Positions 8,311 through 16,898 of a stretch of 64,000 nucleotides of DNA are shown one piece after another (the first letter of the stretch is position 1; every line of letters begins with the position of its first letter). Made by a program: the position numbers and the translations under genes. Source of the stretch: Marinicauda pacifica (lineage in GTDB: Bacteria; Pseudomonadota; Alphaproteobacteria; Caulobacterales; Maricaulaceae); the NCBI RefSeq assembly GCF_004793635.1, contig NZ_SRXV01000001.1, positions 1,178,501-1,242,500 of the forward strand. The letters run 5' to 3'. The notes beneath the pieces were generated by a model, which was not told the DNA's origin, did no database searches, and was given only the letters and a program-made list of their open reading frames with translations.

Positions 8311-9285
8311 TCAGGTGGTCAGCACCACCTTGCCCTTGACCCGGCGCTCCATAATGTCGGCGAAGGCCTGCTTGAACTCTTCAAGATCATAGCTCGCCGA
8401 AATGCGCGGCTTGATCTTTCCGGCCTCGTAAAGGTCGAACAATTCCTTGATGTTCTGGGCGTTCTCGCGCGGGAACTGGCCTGCCCAGGAGCCCCAGAAC
8501 ACGCCGCGAATATCGCGGCTGTTCAGCAAGACCAGATTGAGCGGAATCTTGGGGATGTCTCCGGCCGCAAACCCGATAACCAGATAGCGCGCGCCCCATC
8601 CGGTTGCGCGCAGCGCCGGCTCGGCCAGATCGCCCCCGACCGGATCGTAGACGACATCGACGCCCTTGCCGCCGGTCAGCTCCTTCACCGCCTTCTTCAG
8701 GTCGTCCTCGGCATAGTTGATAAGGTGATCGGCACCGGCGTCGCTGGCGATCTGGAGCTTCTCCGCGCTGGAGGCGGCGGCAATCACCGTGGCGCCCATC
8801 GCCTTTGCAATCTGGACCGTGGCCAGACCCACGCCGCCTGCGGCGCCAAGGACGAGGATCGTCTCGCCCTTCTTCAGGTCGGCGCGCTGCTTGAGGGCAT
8901 GATAGCTCGTGCCGTAAATCGTCGTGAAAGCAGCGCCTTCCTCAAAGCTCATCGAATCCGGCATCGGCACAAGCTGGTTGGCCGCAGCAGGAACCTTCTC
9001 CGCGAACGCGCCCAGCATCGTGGCCACGATCACGCGCTGCCCGATTTCCACACCCTGGACGCCCTCGCCCAGCGCTGACACAACCCCGGACGCCTCCATA
9101 CCCGGCACGAAAGGCGTCGGCGGCTTCATCTGGTATTTGCCCTCAACGAGGAGCACATCCGGGAAGTTCACCCCGGCCGCCTTGACGTCGACCATGACCA
9201 TGCCCTCGGCCAGCTCGGGATCCGGCACGTCGTGAACCGACAGCTCCTCGTACGGGGCAAACTCTTCACAGACCAAAGCGCGCAT
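8311..9285 (-). CDS. NADPH:quinone oxidoreductase, zinc-independent MDR family
   Basis: This 324-residue protein belongs to the medium-chain dehydrogenase/reductase superfamily, quinone oxidoreductase branch. The GroES-like half contains GVNFPDVLLVEGKYQMKPPTPFVPGMEASG, and the Rossmann half has the dinucleotide motif LGAAGGVGLATVQIAKAMGA. The structural and catalytic zinc cysteines of alcohol dehydrogenases are absent. It reduces quinones or enoyl compounds with NADPH. The start at 9285 is preceded by GGAG; a longer reading frame upstream has no family similarity. It converges on the LysR gene with two bases between stop codons. The exact substrate is open. Confidence 0.9.
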   Translation of the reverse strand: MRALVCEEFAPYEELSVHDVPDPELAEGMVMVDVKAAGVNFPDVLLVEGKYQMKPPTPFVPGMEASGVVSALGEGVQGVEIGQRVIVATMLGAFAEKVPAAANQLVPMPDSMSFEEGAAFTTIYGTSYHALKQRADLKKGETILVLGAAGGVGLATVQIAKAMGATVIAAASSAEKLQIASDAGADHLINYAEDDLKKAVKELTGGKGVDVVYDPVGGDLAEPALRATGWGARYLVIGFAAGDIPKIPLNLVLLNSRDIRGVFWGSWAGQFPRENAQNIKELFDLYEAGKIKPRISASYDLEEFKQAFADIMERRVKGKVVLTT

Positions 9286-9487
9286 GGGGGCTATTCTCCA
9301 TTGGGTTAACGTTGCTTGGGCACGACCATAAAGGCCGCGGGGCCGCCATCGCAATGCACGATCGCGATGGCTCACAGGACAGCGCCGCCACAGCGACCGC
9401 GGCAAGTTTTCCCCGCGTCTCCGGCTAGACGGCGGAGCACCGCGCCGCCATCCTGACACGCTCTCGATGCCACAGGCGGAGCGCCCC

Positions 9488-10792
9488 ATGCCCGACACCT
9501 TTTCCGCCGACCTCGGACCGGTCTCGCCCAGTATCCAGCTCAGCCTGAATGTGCGCGGCCTGGGACTGTCGGCGACGTTGGCAATCAATGAGCGCTCGGC
9601 GCGGCTGGCCGCGCAGGGCCGCACCGTCTGCCGGCTCGGCCTCGGCCAGTCGCCCTTTCCGGTCCCGGACATCATGCAGCGTGCACTCGCCAGCAATGCG
9701 CATCAGAAGGACTATCTTCCCGTCCAGGGACTTCCGGCCTTGCGTGCCGCCATTTGCGGGTATCTGCATCGCACTCAGGGCCTCGATTTCGAGCCGGAAG
9801 ATATCCTGATCGGCCCGGGCACGAAGGAGCTGATGTTCCTGCTCCAGCTGGCCTATTACGGCGATCTGGTCATCCCGACGCCCAGCTGGGTCTCGTACGC
9901 GCCACAGGCCGAGATACTGGGGCGCCGCGTGACCTGGCTTCCAACCGAGATCGAGCACGGGCAGGGCGTGACGGCACGCGGGCTCGATACGGTATGTGCT
10001 CGCGACCCGGAACGCCCGCGCCTGCTCATCCTGAATTCTCCTGGCAATCCGACCGGCACTGCCTACACACGCGAAGCCCTGACCGAGATTGCCGAAACCG
10101 CGCAGCGCTACCGCATGTTGTTGCTATCAGACGAGATTTACGGCGGAGTTCAGTTCGATGGCCGCCATGTCTCGGCTGCGCGCATCTATCGCGGCGGCAC
10201 GATCATCTCCGACGGGATCTCCAAATGGGCCGGAGCGGGAGGCTGGCGTCTCGGATTCCTCGCCTTTCCCAAAGCGCTGGGCTGGTTGAGGGACGCCATG
10301 GCCTCGGTGGCGAGCGAAACCTACACCTCGGTCTCTGCCCCCATCCAGCACGCCGCTATCACCGCGTTCGAAGGCGGTCCGGAAATGGACCTCTACCTCG
10401 ACAAGTCGCGGCGCATCCTGGAGGCGATCGCCCGCTTCACCACCATCAAGCTGGAAGGCGCCGGAGCCCGGCTGAACCCGATCCGGGGCGGGTTCTATGC
10501 CTTCCCGGACTTCTCCGCGCATCGCGAACAGCTGCAAGCACGCGGCATTGGCGACAGCACCGCGCTGTGTGAACGCCTGCTCGAAGAGACCGGGGTCGCG
10601 ACCCTGCCCGGCTCCGCCTTCGGACGATCCACTCATGAGCTGTCCCTGCGGCTCGCCTTTGTCGATTTTGACGGCCAGGCAGCGCTCGACGCCATTGAGC
10701 CCGGCCAGACGCTGGACGAGGCGTTCGTGCGGACGATCGCGCCGCGGGTGGCAAACGGGATCGACGCGCTGTGCGATTGGGTTGCGCGCTAG
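9488..10792 (+). CDS. Class I/II pyridoxal-phosphate aminotransferase
   Basis: This 434-residue protein is a fold-type I aminotransferase. Visible features are the PLP ring-stacking region after GPGTKELMFLLQLAYYGD, the motif NSPGNPTGTAYTREAL, D-E-I-Y in LLLSDEIYGGVQF, and the Schiff-base lysine near residue 246 in SDGISKWAGAGGWRLGF, followed by the phosphate-binding arginine. The second in-frame ATG (9488) is chosen because GGAG lies at correct spacing; the one at 9467 has none. It probably acts on an aspartate-type or aromatic amino acid, which cannot be decided from sequence. It diverges from the quinone oxidoreductase gene. Confidence 0.88.
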   Translation: MPDTFSADLGPVSPSIQLSLNVRGLGLSATLAINERSARLAAQGRTVCRLGLGQSPFPVPDIMQRALASNAHQKDYLPVQGLPALRAAICGYLHRTQGLDFEPEDILIGPGTKELMFLLQLAYYGDLVIPTPSWVSYAPQAEILGRRVTWLPTEIEHGQGVTARGLDTVCARDPERPRLLILNSPGNPTGTAYTREALTEIAETAQRYRMLLLSDEIYGGVQFDGRHVSAARIYRGGTIISDGISKWAGAGGWRLGFLAFPKALGWLRDAMASVASETYTSVSAPIQHAAITAFEGGPEMDLYLDKSRRILEAIARFTTIKLEGAGARLNPIRGGFYAFPDFSAHREQLQARGIGDSTALCERLLEETGVATLPGSAFGRSTHELSLRLAFVDFDGQAALDAIEPGQTLDEAFVRTIAPRVANGIDALCDWVAR

Positions 10793-10843
10793 GCGGGCAG
10801 GTCTGCGTGAGCTAGGCTGCACGCGCTTGCGCGGAGGTGATGC

Positions 10844-11164
10844 ATGCCGTTTGACCTGCCATGGAACGACCTGCTGCAGGACCCGGTTATGCAAACCTGG
10901 ATCCGGATCATGCAATGGGTCTGGGCGTTCTCTCTCCTCTGGATCGCGGCCATGCTGCTGCGGGGCGGCTTTGACGACATCAACGAGATCATCACCTCAC
11001 CATACGCCACGCGTTCCGAACGCTGGCAGGCCCGCCTCCAGCGACCCGTGCGGGCGCTGGCCCTCATGGGCGCGGCATTGTTCGGTGCGACCAGCTTCGC
11101 TCTGACAATCTGGTTTCAGGGCGCGGTGGTGATCGTGATCTGGCGAGAGTTCTTCAGCGTATAG
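10844..11164 (+). CDS. Small membrane protein, unknown
   Basis: This 106-residue protein has two hydrophobic spans, about residues 21-41 (IMQWVWAFSLLWIAAMLLRGG) and 72-98 (LALMGAALFGATSFALTIWFQGAVVIV). They are separated by a polar loop containing ITSPYATRSERWQARLQ. A strong GGAGG precedes the ATG. It lies between the aminotransferase and egtB in the same direction, with short gaps on both sides. No family is recognised and no function can be assigned. Confidence 0.6.
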   Translation: MPFDLPWNDLLQDPVMQTWIRIMQWVWAFSLLWIAAMLLRGGFDDINEIITSPYATRSERWQARLQRPVRALALMGAALFGATSFALTIWFQGAVVIVIWREFFSV

Positions 11165-11254
11165 ATCCGGGTCGACAAATCGGCTCTGCGTTCTAGTCTT
11201 GTTCCTGCGCTGACGCCGCGAAATACTGGCGAAGACGACCGAATTGGAGGCCTC

Positions 11255-12550
11255 ATGCACCCCGCCCTTGCCATGCGAACGGACCTGGAAGACCGGGCGG
11301 TCCTGAGGGAGCGGTTCGAGCGGACCCGCGCCCAGACCGAGTCGCTGACCGAGCCGCTGGAACCCGAAGACTGCCAGGTCCAGACCATGGACGATGTCAG
11401 TCCCACCAAGTGGCATCTTGCCCATACGACCTGGTTTTTCGAGACCTTCATCGCCTTGCGCTTCAAGGCCGGCTACGAGCGCGCCGACGCGTTGCACGGC
11501 TTTCTCTACAACTCCTATTACGAGGCGCTCGGCAAGCGCTGGAGCCGTCCCGATCGCGGCCTGCTATCGCGCCCCCTGCTGCGCGAGGTCGAAGCCTACC
11601 GCCAGCGAATCACGAAGATCACCGCCGAGCTGATCGAGACGGTCAGCGATAATGAGTGGTCGGAGCTGGCGCCCCTGATCGAGCTGGGCATCAATCACGA
11701 GCAACAGCACCAGGAACTGATCTGCACCGACATCAAGCACGTGCTGTCGCGCTCGCCCCGCCCCTTCGCTCCCTACGAGCAACGCGGCCCGCAGGCTGCC
11801 GGGCACGGCACCGGCGAAATAAACTGGCTGGGCTTTGAGGGCGGTGTCGTTGAGCTGGGCGCCCATGGCGCTGGCTTCGCCTACGACAACGAGTATCCGC
11901 GTCACAAACGCTACGCCTATGACTTTGAAATCGCGAACCGTCCGGTCACGAATCGCGAATTTCGCGCCTTCGTGGAGGATGGCGGTTACCGGACGCCCTC
12001 CTTGTGGCTTTCGGACGGCTGGGACTTCATCAACGCCAATTCGATCCGCTACCCGCTCTACTGGCGCGAAGCCGAGACGGGGTGGGAGGAATACAGGCTG
12101 GCGGGCTTGCGGCCGCTCAATGACGACGAGCCGGTCTGCCATGTAAGTGGTTACGAGGCCTCCGCCTTTGCCGAATGGGCCGGACGCCGGCTGCCGGCCG
12201 AACACGAGCTCGAGCTGCTCGCCCGGCACCATCCGGTTCGCGGTTCGCTCCTGTTCGAAGACGCGCGCTGCCATCCCGGCGCGCTGAACGGGACCCAAGA
12301 GGCCCAGGCGGTGATCGGCGGGGTCTGGGAATGGAGCGCCAGCGCTTATGAAGCCTATCCCGGATACGAGGCGCCTTCGGGCGCGGTGGGCGAATACAAT
12401 GGCAAGTTCATGTCGAGCCAGCAGGTCCTGCGCGGCGGGAGCGCGGCCACCCCGGCGGAACATATTCGCGAGACCTATCGCAATTTCTTTCCCCCGGCCG
12501 CGCGCTGGCAGTTCAGCGGGATAAGGCTGGCCAAGAAACTGATCGCCTAG
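11255..12550 (+). CDS. egtB: Ergothioneine synthase-type sulfoxide synthase EgtB
   Basis: This 431-residue protein joins an N-terminal DinB-like iron-binding domain to a C-terminal formylglycine-generating-enzyme-type domain. Known EgtB uses Fe(II) and O2 to couple hercynine (trimethylhistidine) with a thiol. Candidate iron ligands are in KWHLAHTTWFFE (H54/H57) and the HEQQH pair H148/H152. The C-domain shows NRPVTNREFRAFVEDGGY, GRRLPAEHELE and VLRGGSAAT. GGAGG precedes the ATG. The partner methyltransferase EgtD, usually next door, is not in the window. A strong terminator follows directly. Confidence 0.9.
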   Translation: MHPALAMRTDLEDRAVLRERFERTRAQTESLTEPLEPEDCQVQTMDDVSPTKWHLAHTTWFFETFIALRFKAGYERADALHGFLYNSYYEALGKRWSRPDRGLLSRPLLREVEAYRQRITKITAELIETVSDNEWSELAPLIELGINHEQQHQELICTDIKHVLSRSPRPFAPYEQRGPQAAGHGTGEINWLGFEGGVVELGAHGAGFAYDNEYPRHKRYAYDFEIANRPVTNREFRAFVEDGGYRTPSLWLSDGWDFINANSIRYPLYWREAETGWEEYRLAGLRPLNDDEPVCHVSGYEASAFAEWAGRRLPAEHELELLARHHPVRGSLLFEDARCHPGALNGTQEAQAVIGGVWEWSASAYEAYPGYEAPSGAVGEYNGKFMSSQQVLRGGSAATPAEHIRETYRNFFPPAARWQFSGIRLAKKLIA

Positions 12551-12556
12551 GGGAAA

Positions 12557-12586
12557 AGCCCCGGCGAGGGCGCCGGGGCTTTTTTC
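12557..12586 (+). terminator. Rho-independent terminator after egtB
   Basis: A perfect 10-bp stem (AGCCCCGGCG with CGCCGGGGCT, loop AGGG) is followed by six T residues. It begins seven bases after the egtB stop and lies between egtB and the convergent hdeD-like gene. Confidence 0.92.
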
Positions 12587-12608
12587 TGCGCGAGAGGCCG
12601 GGCGTGGC

Positions 12609-13175
12609 TCAAGCCTCGCGTTCGATGGCCCGGCTCACGCTCCGGCCGATCACGAAGACCGAGAAGCCAAGGAACAGGGCGTAAATCCCGAAGAGCAGTC
12701 CGATCGTGAAGCTCGCGCTTCCTGGAAGGCCGAACAGGATCAGGGCCGCCAGGATAAGGCTGAGCACGCCGCCCAGCATCAGCCAGGTGCGCCGGGACTG
12801 GGAGGCGGGCCGGAACGCGAAATAGAAACGGCTGAGCCCGTCGATCGCGAAGAAAATGCCCAGAACGACGGTCAACGACAGAATGCCGATGGCCGGCGAG
12901 GCCAGGATCAGCATGCCGGCAACGATGGAGATGACACCGACGAAAAATTCCAGAGCCGTGTCACCGGCCGTGCGCCTTGAAAAGGCATCGAAAAGCTGGA
13001 TCAGGCCCGCCGCCAGAAGGAGCGCGCCCATCAGGACGGTCAGCACGAAAGTGGCGGCATAGGAAAACACGATCGACAGCACGCCCAGCACCACCATGAG
13101 GACGCCGAGAAGGCTGGCTGTCGTCCGGGTCGGCGCGACCATGGTGGTTTTCACATTTTCGTCGAGACGCGACAT
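12609..13175 (-). CDS. HdeD family membrane protein
   Basis: This 188-residue protein has about six hydrophobic segments in three hairpin pairs (such as LLGVLMVVLGVLSIVFSYAATF, FFVGVISIVAGMLIL, IGILSLTVVLGIFFAIDGLSRFYFAF and LMLGGVLSLILAALILFGLP). This is the internally repeated pattern of HdeD, an inner-membrane protein tied to acid resistance in enteric bacteria. GGAGG precedes the ATG. In alphaproteobacteria its role is not established. It stands alone, convergent with egtB. Confidence 0.85.
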   Translation of the reverse strand: MSRLDENVKTTMVAPTRTTASLLGVLMVVLGVLSIVFSYAATFVLTVLMGALLLAAGLIQLFDAFSRRTAGDTALEFFVGVISIVAGMLILASPAIGILSLTVVLGIFFAIDGLSRFYFAFRPASQSRRTWLMLGGVLSLILAALILFGLPGSASFTIGLLFGIYALFLGFSVFVIGRSVSRAIEREA

Positions 13176-13276
13176 GGAAAGCCCTCCTTGAAACTGCGGG
13201 TTTCAGGGGGAACCGACGACAAAAGCCGAGGTTCCAAATTCCTGGCGCGCGGCCGGCGCGAAACAGGGCGCGAAAC

Positions 13277-13309
13277 AAGAAGGGCGGCCCCGCCGGGACC
13301 GCCCTTCTT
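13277..13309 (-). terminator. Probable terminator of the lipoprotein gene
   Basis: A perfect 11-bp inverted repeat (AAGAAGGGCGG / CCGCCCTTCTT) lies 24 bases past the stop of the leftward lipoprotein gene. On the minus strand it is followed by a moderately T-rich stretch (TTCTTGTTTCG), so termination is likely but the U-run is weak. Confidence 0.6.
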
Positions 13310-13332
13310 CAGACCGGATGTGTCCGCTCGGC

Positions 13333-14235
13333 CTAAAGCCTGGAAAGCGCGGACTGAACGGCGTTGCTGGCTTCAACCACCTCGTCGGCAGTGTAGGCAT
13401 AGCTCTCCGGCGGGACAGGCGTTTCGAAGACGGCCAGCAGGCGCTCAAGCGCGGTGCGCGCACCTTCTGCAAACTCGCCATGCTCGCCCTCGATTTCGGC
13501 CATGTGCGCGTCGGCCCACTGGGCTGCGGTGTGGGCAAAGCCGTAACCGTCCAGATAGGCCTCGCCCGCTGCCGGCTCGCGGCGCGCGAATTCATATTGC
13601 AAGGCGGCGCGTTCGATCAGGTCGGCCAGCACGCGGGCATGGACTTCCACCATATCGTCGGAGGCCGGAGCGGCGGCCTCGGCGCGGTCGAGCGCCGCGA
13701 GCACGTCGTTCACGCGTGCTTCGATCTCGCTGTCGCTTGCGCCTTCGTACGGAGCAACCGACGCGGCGTTCAGCGTGTCGATGAAGCTCTCCACGCCGCG
13801 TTCCTCGATGACCGGCTCGAGGTCGACATAGATCTCCGAAATCGGGTGGGCGAACATCGCCGCGCCCGCCGAGCGCTCGCCGGCCTCCAGTGCGGCCAGG
13901 CCGGCCACATAGTGTGCGCGCATGACTTCGAGCGCGGTCAGGTAGATAACCGGGTCGTTCGCCGCGGCCTCGGGGTCGATCCCGAACTCGCCGCCCGAAT
14001 TACCGCCCGCGCCTTCGCCCTCACCTTCGCCCGCCATGGCGTAGTTGGGGGCCGCTTCGGCCGCGCCATCGCTTGGGGACCCGGACTCCGGTGCGGATTC
14101 CGCGCCGGACTGCCCGCTCTGAGACTGCGGCGCCGTGCCGGTTTCGGCCTCCGGCGACTCGCCGCAACCGGCCGCACCCAGAATGGCAATGGCGCTGACG
14201 CCTGCGAGAAGGCGTGGCGTTTTACGAATACCCAT
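13333..14235 (-). CDS. Predicted lipoprotein, possibly iron-linked
   Basis: This 300-residue protein has a lipoprotein signal (LLAGVSAIAILGAAGC, lipidation at C24). A low-complexity linker rich in Glu, Gly, Ser and Ala (residues about 25-85) follows, then a mostly helical, acidic domain containing AAMFAHPISEIYVDLEP and EYEFAR-like helices. No family is firmly recognised; the helical layout recalls periplasmic imelysin-like proteins, but their diagnostic GxHxxE motif is not seen. It is divergent from a PKHD-type hydroxylase gene, and a Fur-like box lies between them, which suggests an iron-stress role. Confidence 0.65.
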   Translation of the reverse strand: MGIRKTPRLLAGVSAIAILGAAGCGESPEAETGTAPQSQSGQSGAESAPESGSPSDGAAEAAPNYAMAGEGEGEGAGGNSGGEFGIDPEAAANDPVIYLTALEVMRAHYVAGLAALEAGERSAGAAMFAHPISEIYVDLEPVIEERGVESFIDTLNAASVAPYEGASDSEIEARVNDVLAALDRAEAAAPASDDMVEVHARVLADLIERAALQYEFARREPAAGEAYLDGYGFAHTAAQWADAHMAEIEGEHGEFAEGARTALERLLAVFETPVPPESYAYTADEVVEASNAVQSALSRL

Positions 14236-14300
14236 GGTGCGATACGCTCCTGTCTGCTTGGCTTGTCATTGCGGCCTAGATAGATCACGAGTCCATCCAT

Positions 14301-14319
14301 GACAATAACAATCATTCGC
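14301..14319. promoter_or_regulatory. Candidate Fur box between divergent genes
   Basis: GACAATAACAATCATTCGC matches 14 of 19 positions of the classical Fur consensus, with a perfect central AATCATT. It lies 12 bases before the hydroxylase ATG and 66 bases ahead of the lipoprotein start, so it could control both. PKHD hydroxylases of the PiuC type are commonly iron-regulated. Confidence 0.55.
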
Positions 14320-14330
14320 ACATTCATGCC

Positions 14331-14996
14331 ATGACCGTCCTGCTCGACCAGGTTCTCACCCCCGACGACGTGACCCGCCTGACCGGCCTGATCGCCAGTG
14401 ACAGCGCGGCGTTCGAGGATGGCAAGGCGACGGCCGGCTGGGCCGCGAAGCGGGTCAAATCGAACGAGCAGGCCAAGGCGGGACCCAAGCTGGACGCGCT
14501 GCGCCGCGACGTGCGCCTGGCGCTGGAGCGCCACGTCCTGTTCGCACCCTACGCCCAGCCCAAATCCATATTCCGCATGCTGGTTTCACGCTACAAGCCG
14601 GGCATGGAGTATGGCCTGCACGTCGATGACGCGGTCATGAGCGGGCACCGGGCCGACCTCTCCTTCACGCTCTTCCTGAGCGCGCCCGACAGCTATCAGG
14701 GCGGCGAGCTCATCATTGACGGGCTGGAGGGCGAGACGGCGGTCAAGCTGGAGCCCGGCCAGGCCGTGGTCTACCCGACCGGCGCGCTGCACCGTGTGGC
14801 CCAGGTCACGTCCGGCGAGCGCCTGGCGGTCGTGGGCTGGATCCAGAGCCTGATCCGGCGCGGCGACCAACGCGAAATCCTGTTCGACCTCGACCAGACG
14901 ATCCGCGCGCTGAACGAGACCCAGGCGCCGGACGCGATCCTGGACAGGCTGTTGAAGACGAAGGCCAATCTGCTGCGCCAATGGGCGGAGCTCTGA
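14331..14996 (+). CDS. PKHD-type Fe(II)/2-oxoglutarate hydroxylase (PiuC/YbiX-like)
   Basis: This 221-residue protein is a prolyl-4-hydroxylase-like dioxygenase of the PiuC/YbiX family, which is of normal length here. The metal triad is H97-V-D99 in YGLHVDDAVM and H154 in PTGALHRVAQV; R164 in GERLAVVGW would bind 2-oxoglutarate. Family members usually sit by TonB siderophore receptors and are induced by iron starvation. Here the partner is a divergent lipoprotein, with a Fur-like box just before the ATG. The substrate is unknown. Confidence 0.9.
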   Translation: MTVLLDQVLTPDDVTRLTGLIASDSAAFEDGKATAGWAAKRVKSNEQAKAGPKLDALRRDVRLALERHVLFAPYAQPKSIFRMLVSRYKPGMEYGLHVDDAVMSGHRADLSFTLFLSAPDSYQGGELIIDGLEGETAVKLEPGQAVVYPTGALHRVAQVTSGERLAVVGWIQSLIRRGDQREILFDLDQTIRALNETQAPDAILDRLLKTKANLLRQWAEL

Positions 14997-15014
14997 GAGC
15001 GCGCGCCGGGCGTC

Positions 15015-15056
15015 TAGAGCAAACTCATCGAATTCAGAGTCGACGAATTTGCTCTA
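15015..15056. repeat. Intergenic inverted repeat (TAGAGCAAA arms)
   Basis: TAGAGCAAA and TTTGCTCTA are 9-bp perfect arms around a 24-base centre that itself includes GAATTC and GTCGAC palindromes. Sequences of this type are dispersed in alphaproteobacterial genomes. It lies between the hydroxylase and the HWE kinase gene, convergently, and abuts a second repeat type. Confidence 0.7.
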
Positions 15057-15071
15057 ATCGATTGTTCTGGA

Positions 15072-15122
15072 ACATTTTCGAACCGCAAAACCGGTTCCCA
15101 CTTTTGCTGAAAATATTCTAGA
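15072..15122. repeat. Palindromic dispersed repeat, copy 1
   Basis: This 51-base unit begins ACATTTTCGAACCGC and ends GAAAATATTCTAGA. It matches a second copy at 29930-29980 at 42 of 51 positions. Outer arms (ATTTTC / GAAAAT) can form a long hairpin. The CTA near its end is the stop codon of the leftward HWE kinase gene. Confidence 0.8.
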
Positions 15123-16536
15123 GCGGAACGCGGATCGTGACGAGCAGACCTTCGCGCTTGAATTCACGATGAAATTCGCCGCCCAGCGAATGCTTGACCG
15201 TCGCGGTGATGAGCTGCGTGCCAAAGCCCTCGCGTTCGGGCGGCGGGGCGGGTGGACCGCCGGATTCGCGCCAGGTCAGGACCAGAACCCGGTCGCCGTC
15301 CTGGCGCTCGAGCGTCCAGCCGAGATCCAGGATGCCGGCCTCGTTGGAGAAGGCGCCATACTTGCTGGCGTTGGTCACAAGCTCGTGCAGGGCCAGCGCC
15401 AGGCCGTGCGCGAGCGTGGATGCAAGGTTGATCCGCGGCCCGTCCAGCCGCAGCCGTTCAGGCTCCGACGGCGCATGGGGTCCGAGCTGGGCCTCGATCA
15501 GGCTATGCAGGTCAGCGGCGCCCTCCCCGTCCTTGCTGAAGGTGACATCGTGCGCCGAGGCCATGGCCTGCAGGCGGCCGGAGAAGACCTGGCCGAAGGA
15601 GTCCAGATCCGAGGCCGTGCGCAAGGTGTGGTTGGCCATGGCCTGGATCGTCGCCAGCGAATTCTTGACCCGGTGATTGAGCTCGCCAGCCAGCAGGGCG
15701 CGATGCTTCTCATCCTCTTTGGTCTTTGTTATGTCTTTGAAAACTAACACAAAGTGACCGCGCGGCTCGACCGGAGCCGCAAACACGTCGAACACGCGGC
15801 CCATCGCCTCGGACTCGCTTTCAAAGCGCAGCGTCTCGCCGTCGAGCGCGACCCGTACATAGTCGTCCAGCCAGTGGCGCTCCAGGCCGGGGACAAGGTC
15901 GAACGCGGTGCGCCCCTGCGCGTCGTGTAATCCCGTCATTTCCTCGAATAACGGGTTCACTTCGACGAACCGGTAGTCGATCGGGCATCCCGCCTCGTCC
16001 GTTTCGATCTCGCACAGGCAATAGCCCTGATCGATCGAGGTGAAGACCGACCGCAGGCGGGCTTCGCTGGCGGCCAGGCGCCGCTCGCTTGCCTTGCGTT
16101 CGGTAATGTCGACACCCGACGCGACCAGGTCGACGACCCGGCCGGACTCGTCGCGGCGCGGGGCCAGCTGGAAATCGATCGCCACGAGCCGGTCGCCCGT
16201 CATCCGGCATTCGGCATCACGGCGTATCGTCACCCCGTTTGCGGCCTGCCGGATTTCTTCACGCAGTTCAGACTGGATGGCGGGATCGTAGCTCCACCAG
16301 AAGCACTCCCAGAAGGGTTTGCCCAGCACGTCGTCCCCGGAGGTATCCCCGAGTTCGAGCGCGGGTTGATTGACGTCTAGGACCCGTCCGTCGGTATCGA
16401 GACGCGCGGCAAAGGCCATGATGTGATCGAGGAGAGACGCTCCGCGACCGGCAGGGCCACGGCTGGCGGCGCTGCGGTGTGTCCCTGCTGGCGCATTCCC
16501 CCGACGATCCAACGCATTCAACCCCTTGGCGTCCAT
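15118..16536 (-). CDS. PAS-domain HWE-family sensor histidine kinase
   Basis: This 472-residue protein is probably cytoplasmic: no membrane span is seen. Two PAS-like domains (about 35-145 and 160-270, the first ending in GVDITERKASERRL, the second in VFKDITKTK) precede an HWE kinase core. The core has the phospho-acceptor H288 in ELNHRVKNSLATIQAMA, the N-box HELVTNASKYGAFS and the defining W-x-E in VLTWRESGGP. HWE kinases often sense light or stress and feed the general stress response in alphaproteobacteria. No response regulator is adjacent. The stop codon lies within a dispersed repeat. Confidence 0.92.
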   Translation of the reverse strand: MDAKGLNALDRRGNAPAGTHRSAASRGPAGRGASLLDHIMAFAARLDTDGRVLDVNQPALELGDTSGDDVLGKPFWECFWWSYDPAIQSELREEIRQAANGVTIRRDAECRMTGDRLVAIDFQLAPRRDESGRVVDLVASGVDITERKASERRLAASEARLRSVFTSIDQGYCLCEIETDEAGCPIDYRFVEVNPLFEEMTGLHDAQGRTAFDLVPGLERHWLDDYVRVALDGETLRFESESEAMGRVFDVFAAPVEPRGHFVLVFKDITKTKEDEKHRALLAGELNHRVKNSLATIQAMANHTLRTASDLDSFGQVFSGRLQAMASAHDVTFSKDGEGAADLHSLIEAQLGPHAPSEPERLRLDGPRINLASTLAHGLALALHELVTNASKYGAFSNEAGILDLGWTLERQDGDRVLVLTWRESGGPPAPPPEREGFGTQLITATVKHSLGGEFHREFKREGLLVTIRVPL

Positions 16537-16631
16537 TATTAGTATATCAGAACGCGTGACAGAGGAAGCTAATCTCGCGCCTGCGCTGCGAGAAAAACGC
16601 GTGAGAGGTTAATGAAACGATGGGAGGGAAG

Positions 16632-16707
16632 TGGTGCCCGGGGGCGGATTCGAACCACCGACACGCGGATTTTCAATCCGCTGCTCTACCAACTGAGCTA
16701 CCCGGGC
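16632..16707 (-). tRNA. tRNA-Phe (GAA)
   Basis: The minus strand folds as a full tRNA of 76 nt with an encoded CCA end. The acceptor stem GCCCGGG/CCCGGGC, D-loop TAGCTCAGTTGGTAGAGC, anticodon GAA in ATTGAAAAT and T-loop GGTTCGAATCC are all present. Confidence 0.98.
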
Positions 16708-16898
16708 GCCCGGACCAGACCGCGCGACGGCGGCTGGCGAGAGCGCGGTTTATAAGAAACTGAAATGACGCTGTCCATGCCTCAAACGCGGCTTTCTCAC
16801 CGCTTTGTCAGTGCGCCCGGCCGTGCGCCTTGCCGGTGCGGGGCGAGGCTGCTACCTCGCCATCAACCCTGCTCCTCAAACCGTTACCAGGACATATC

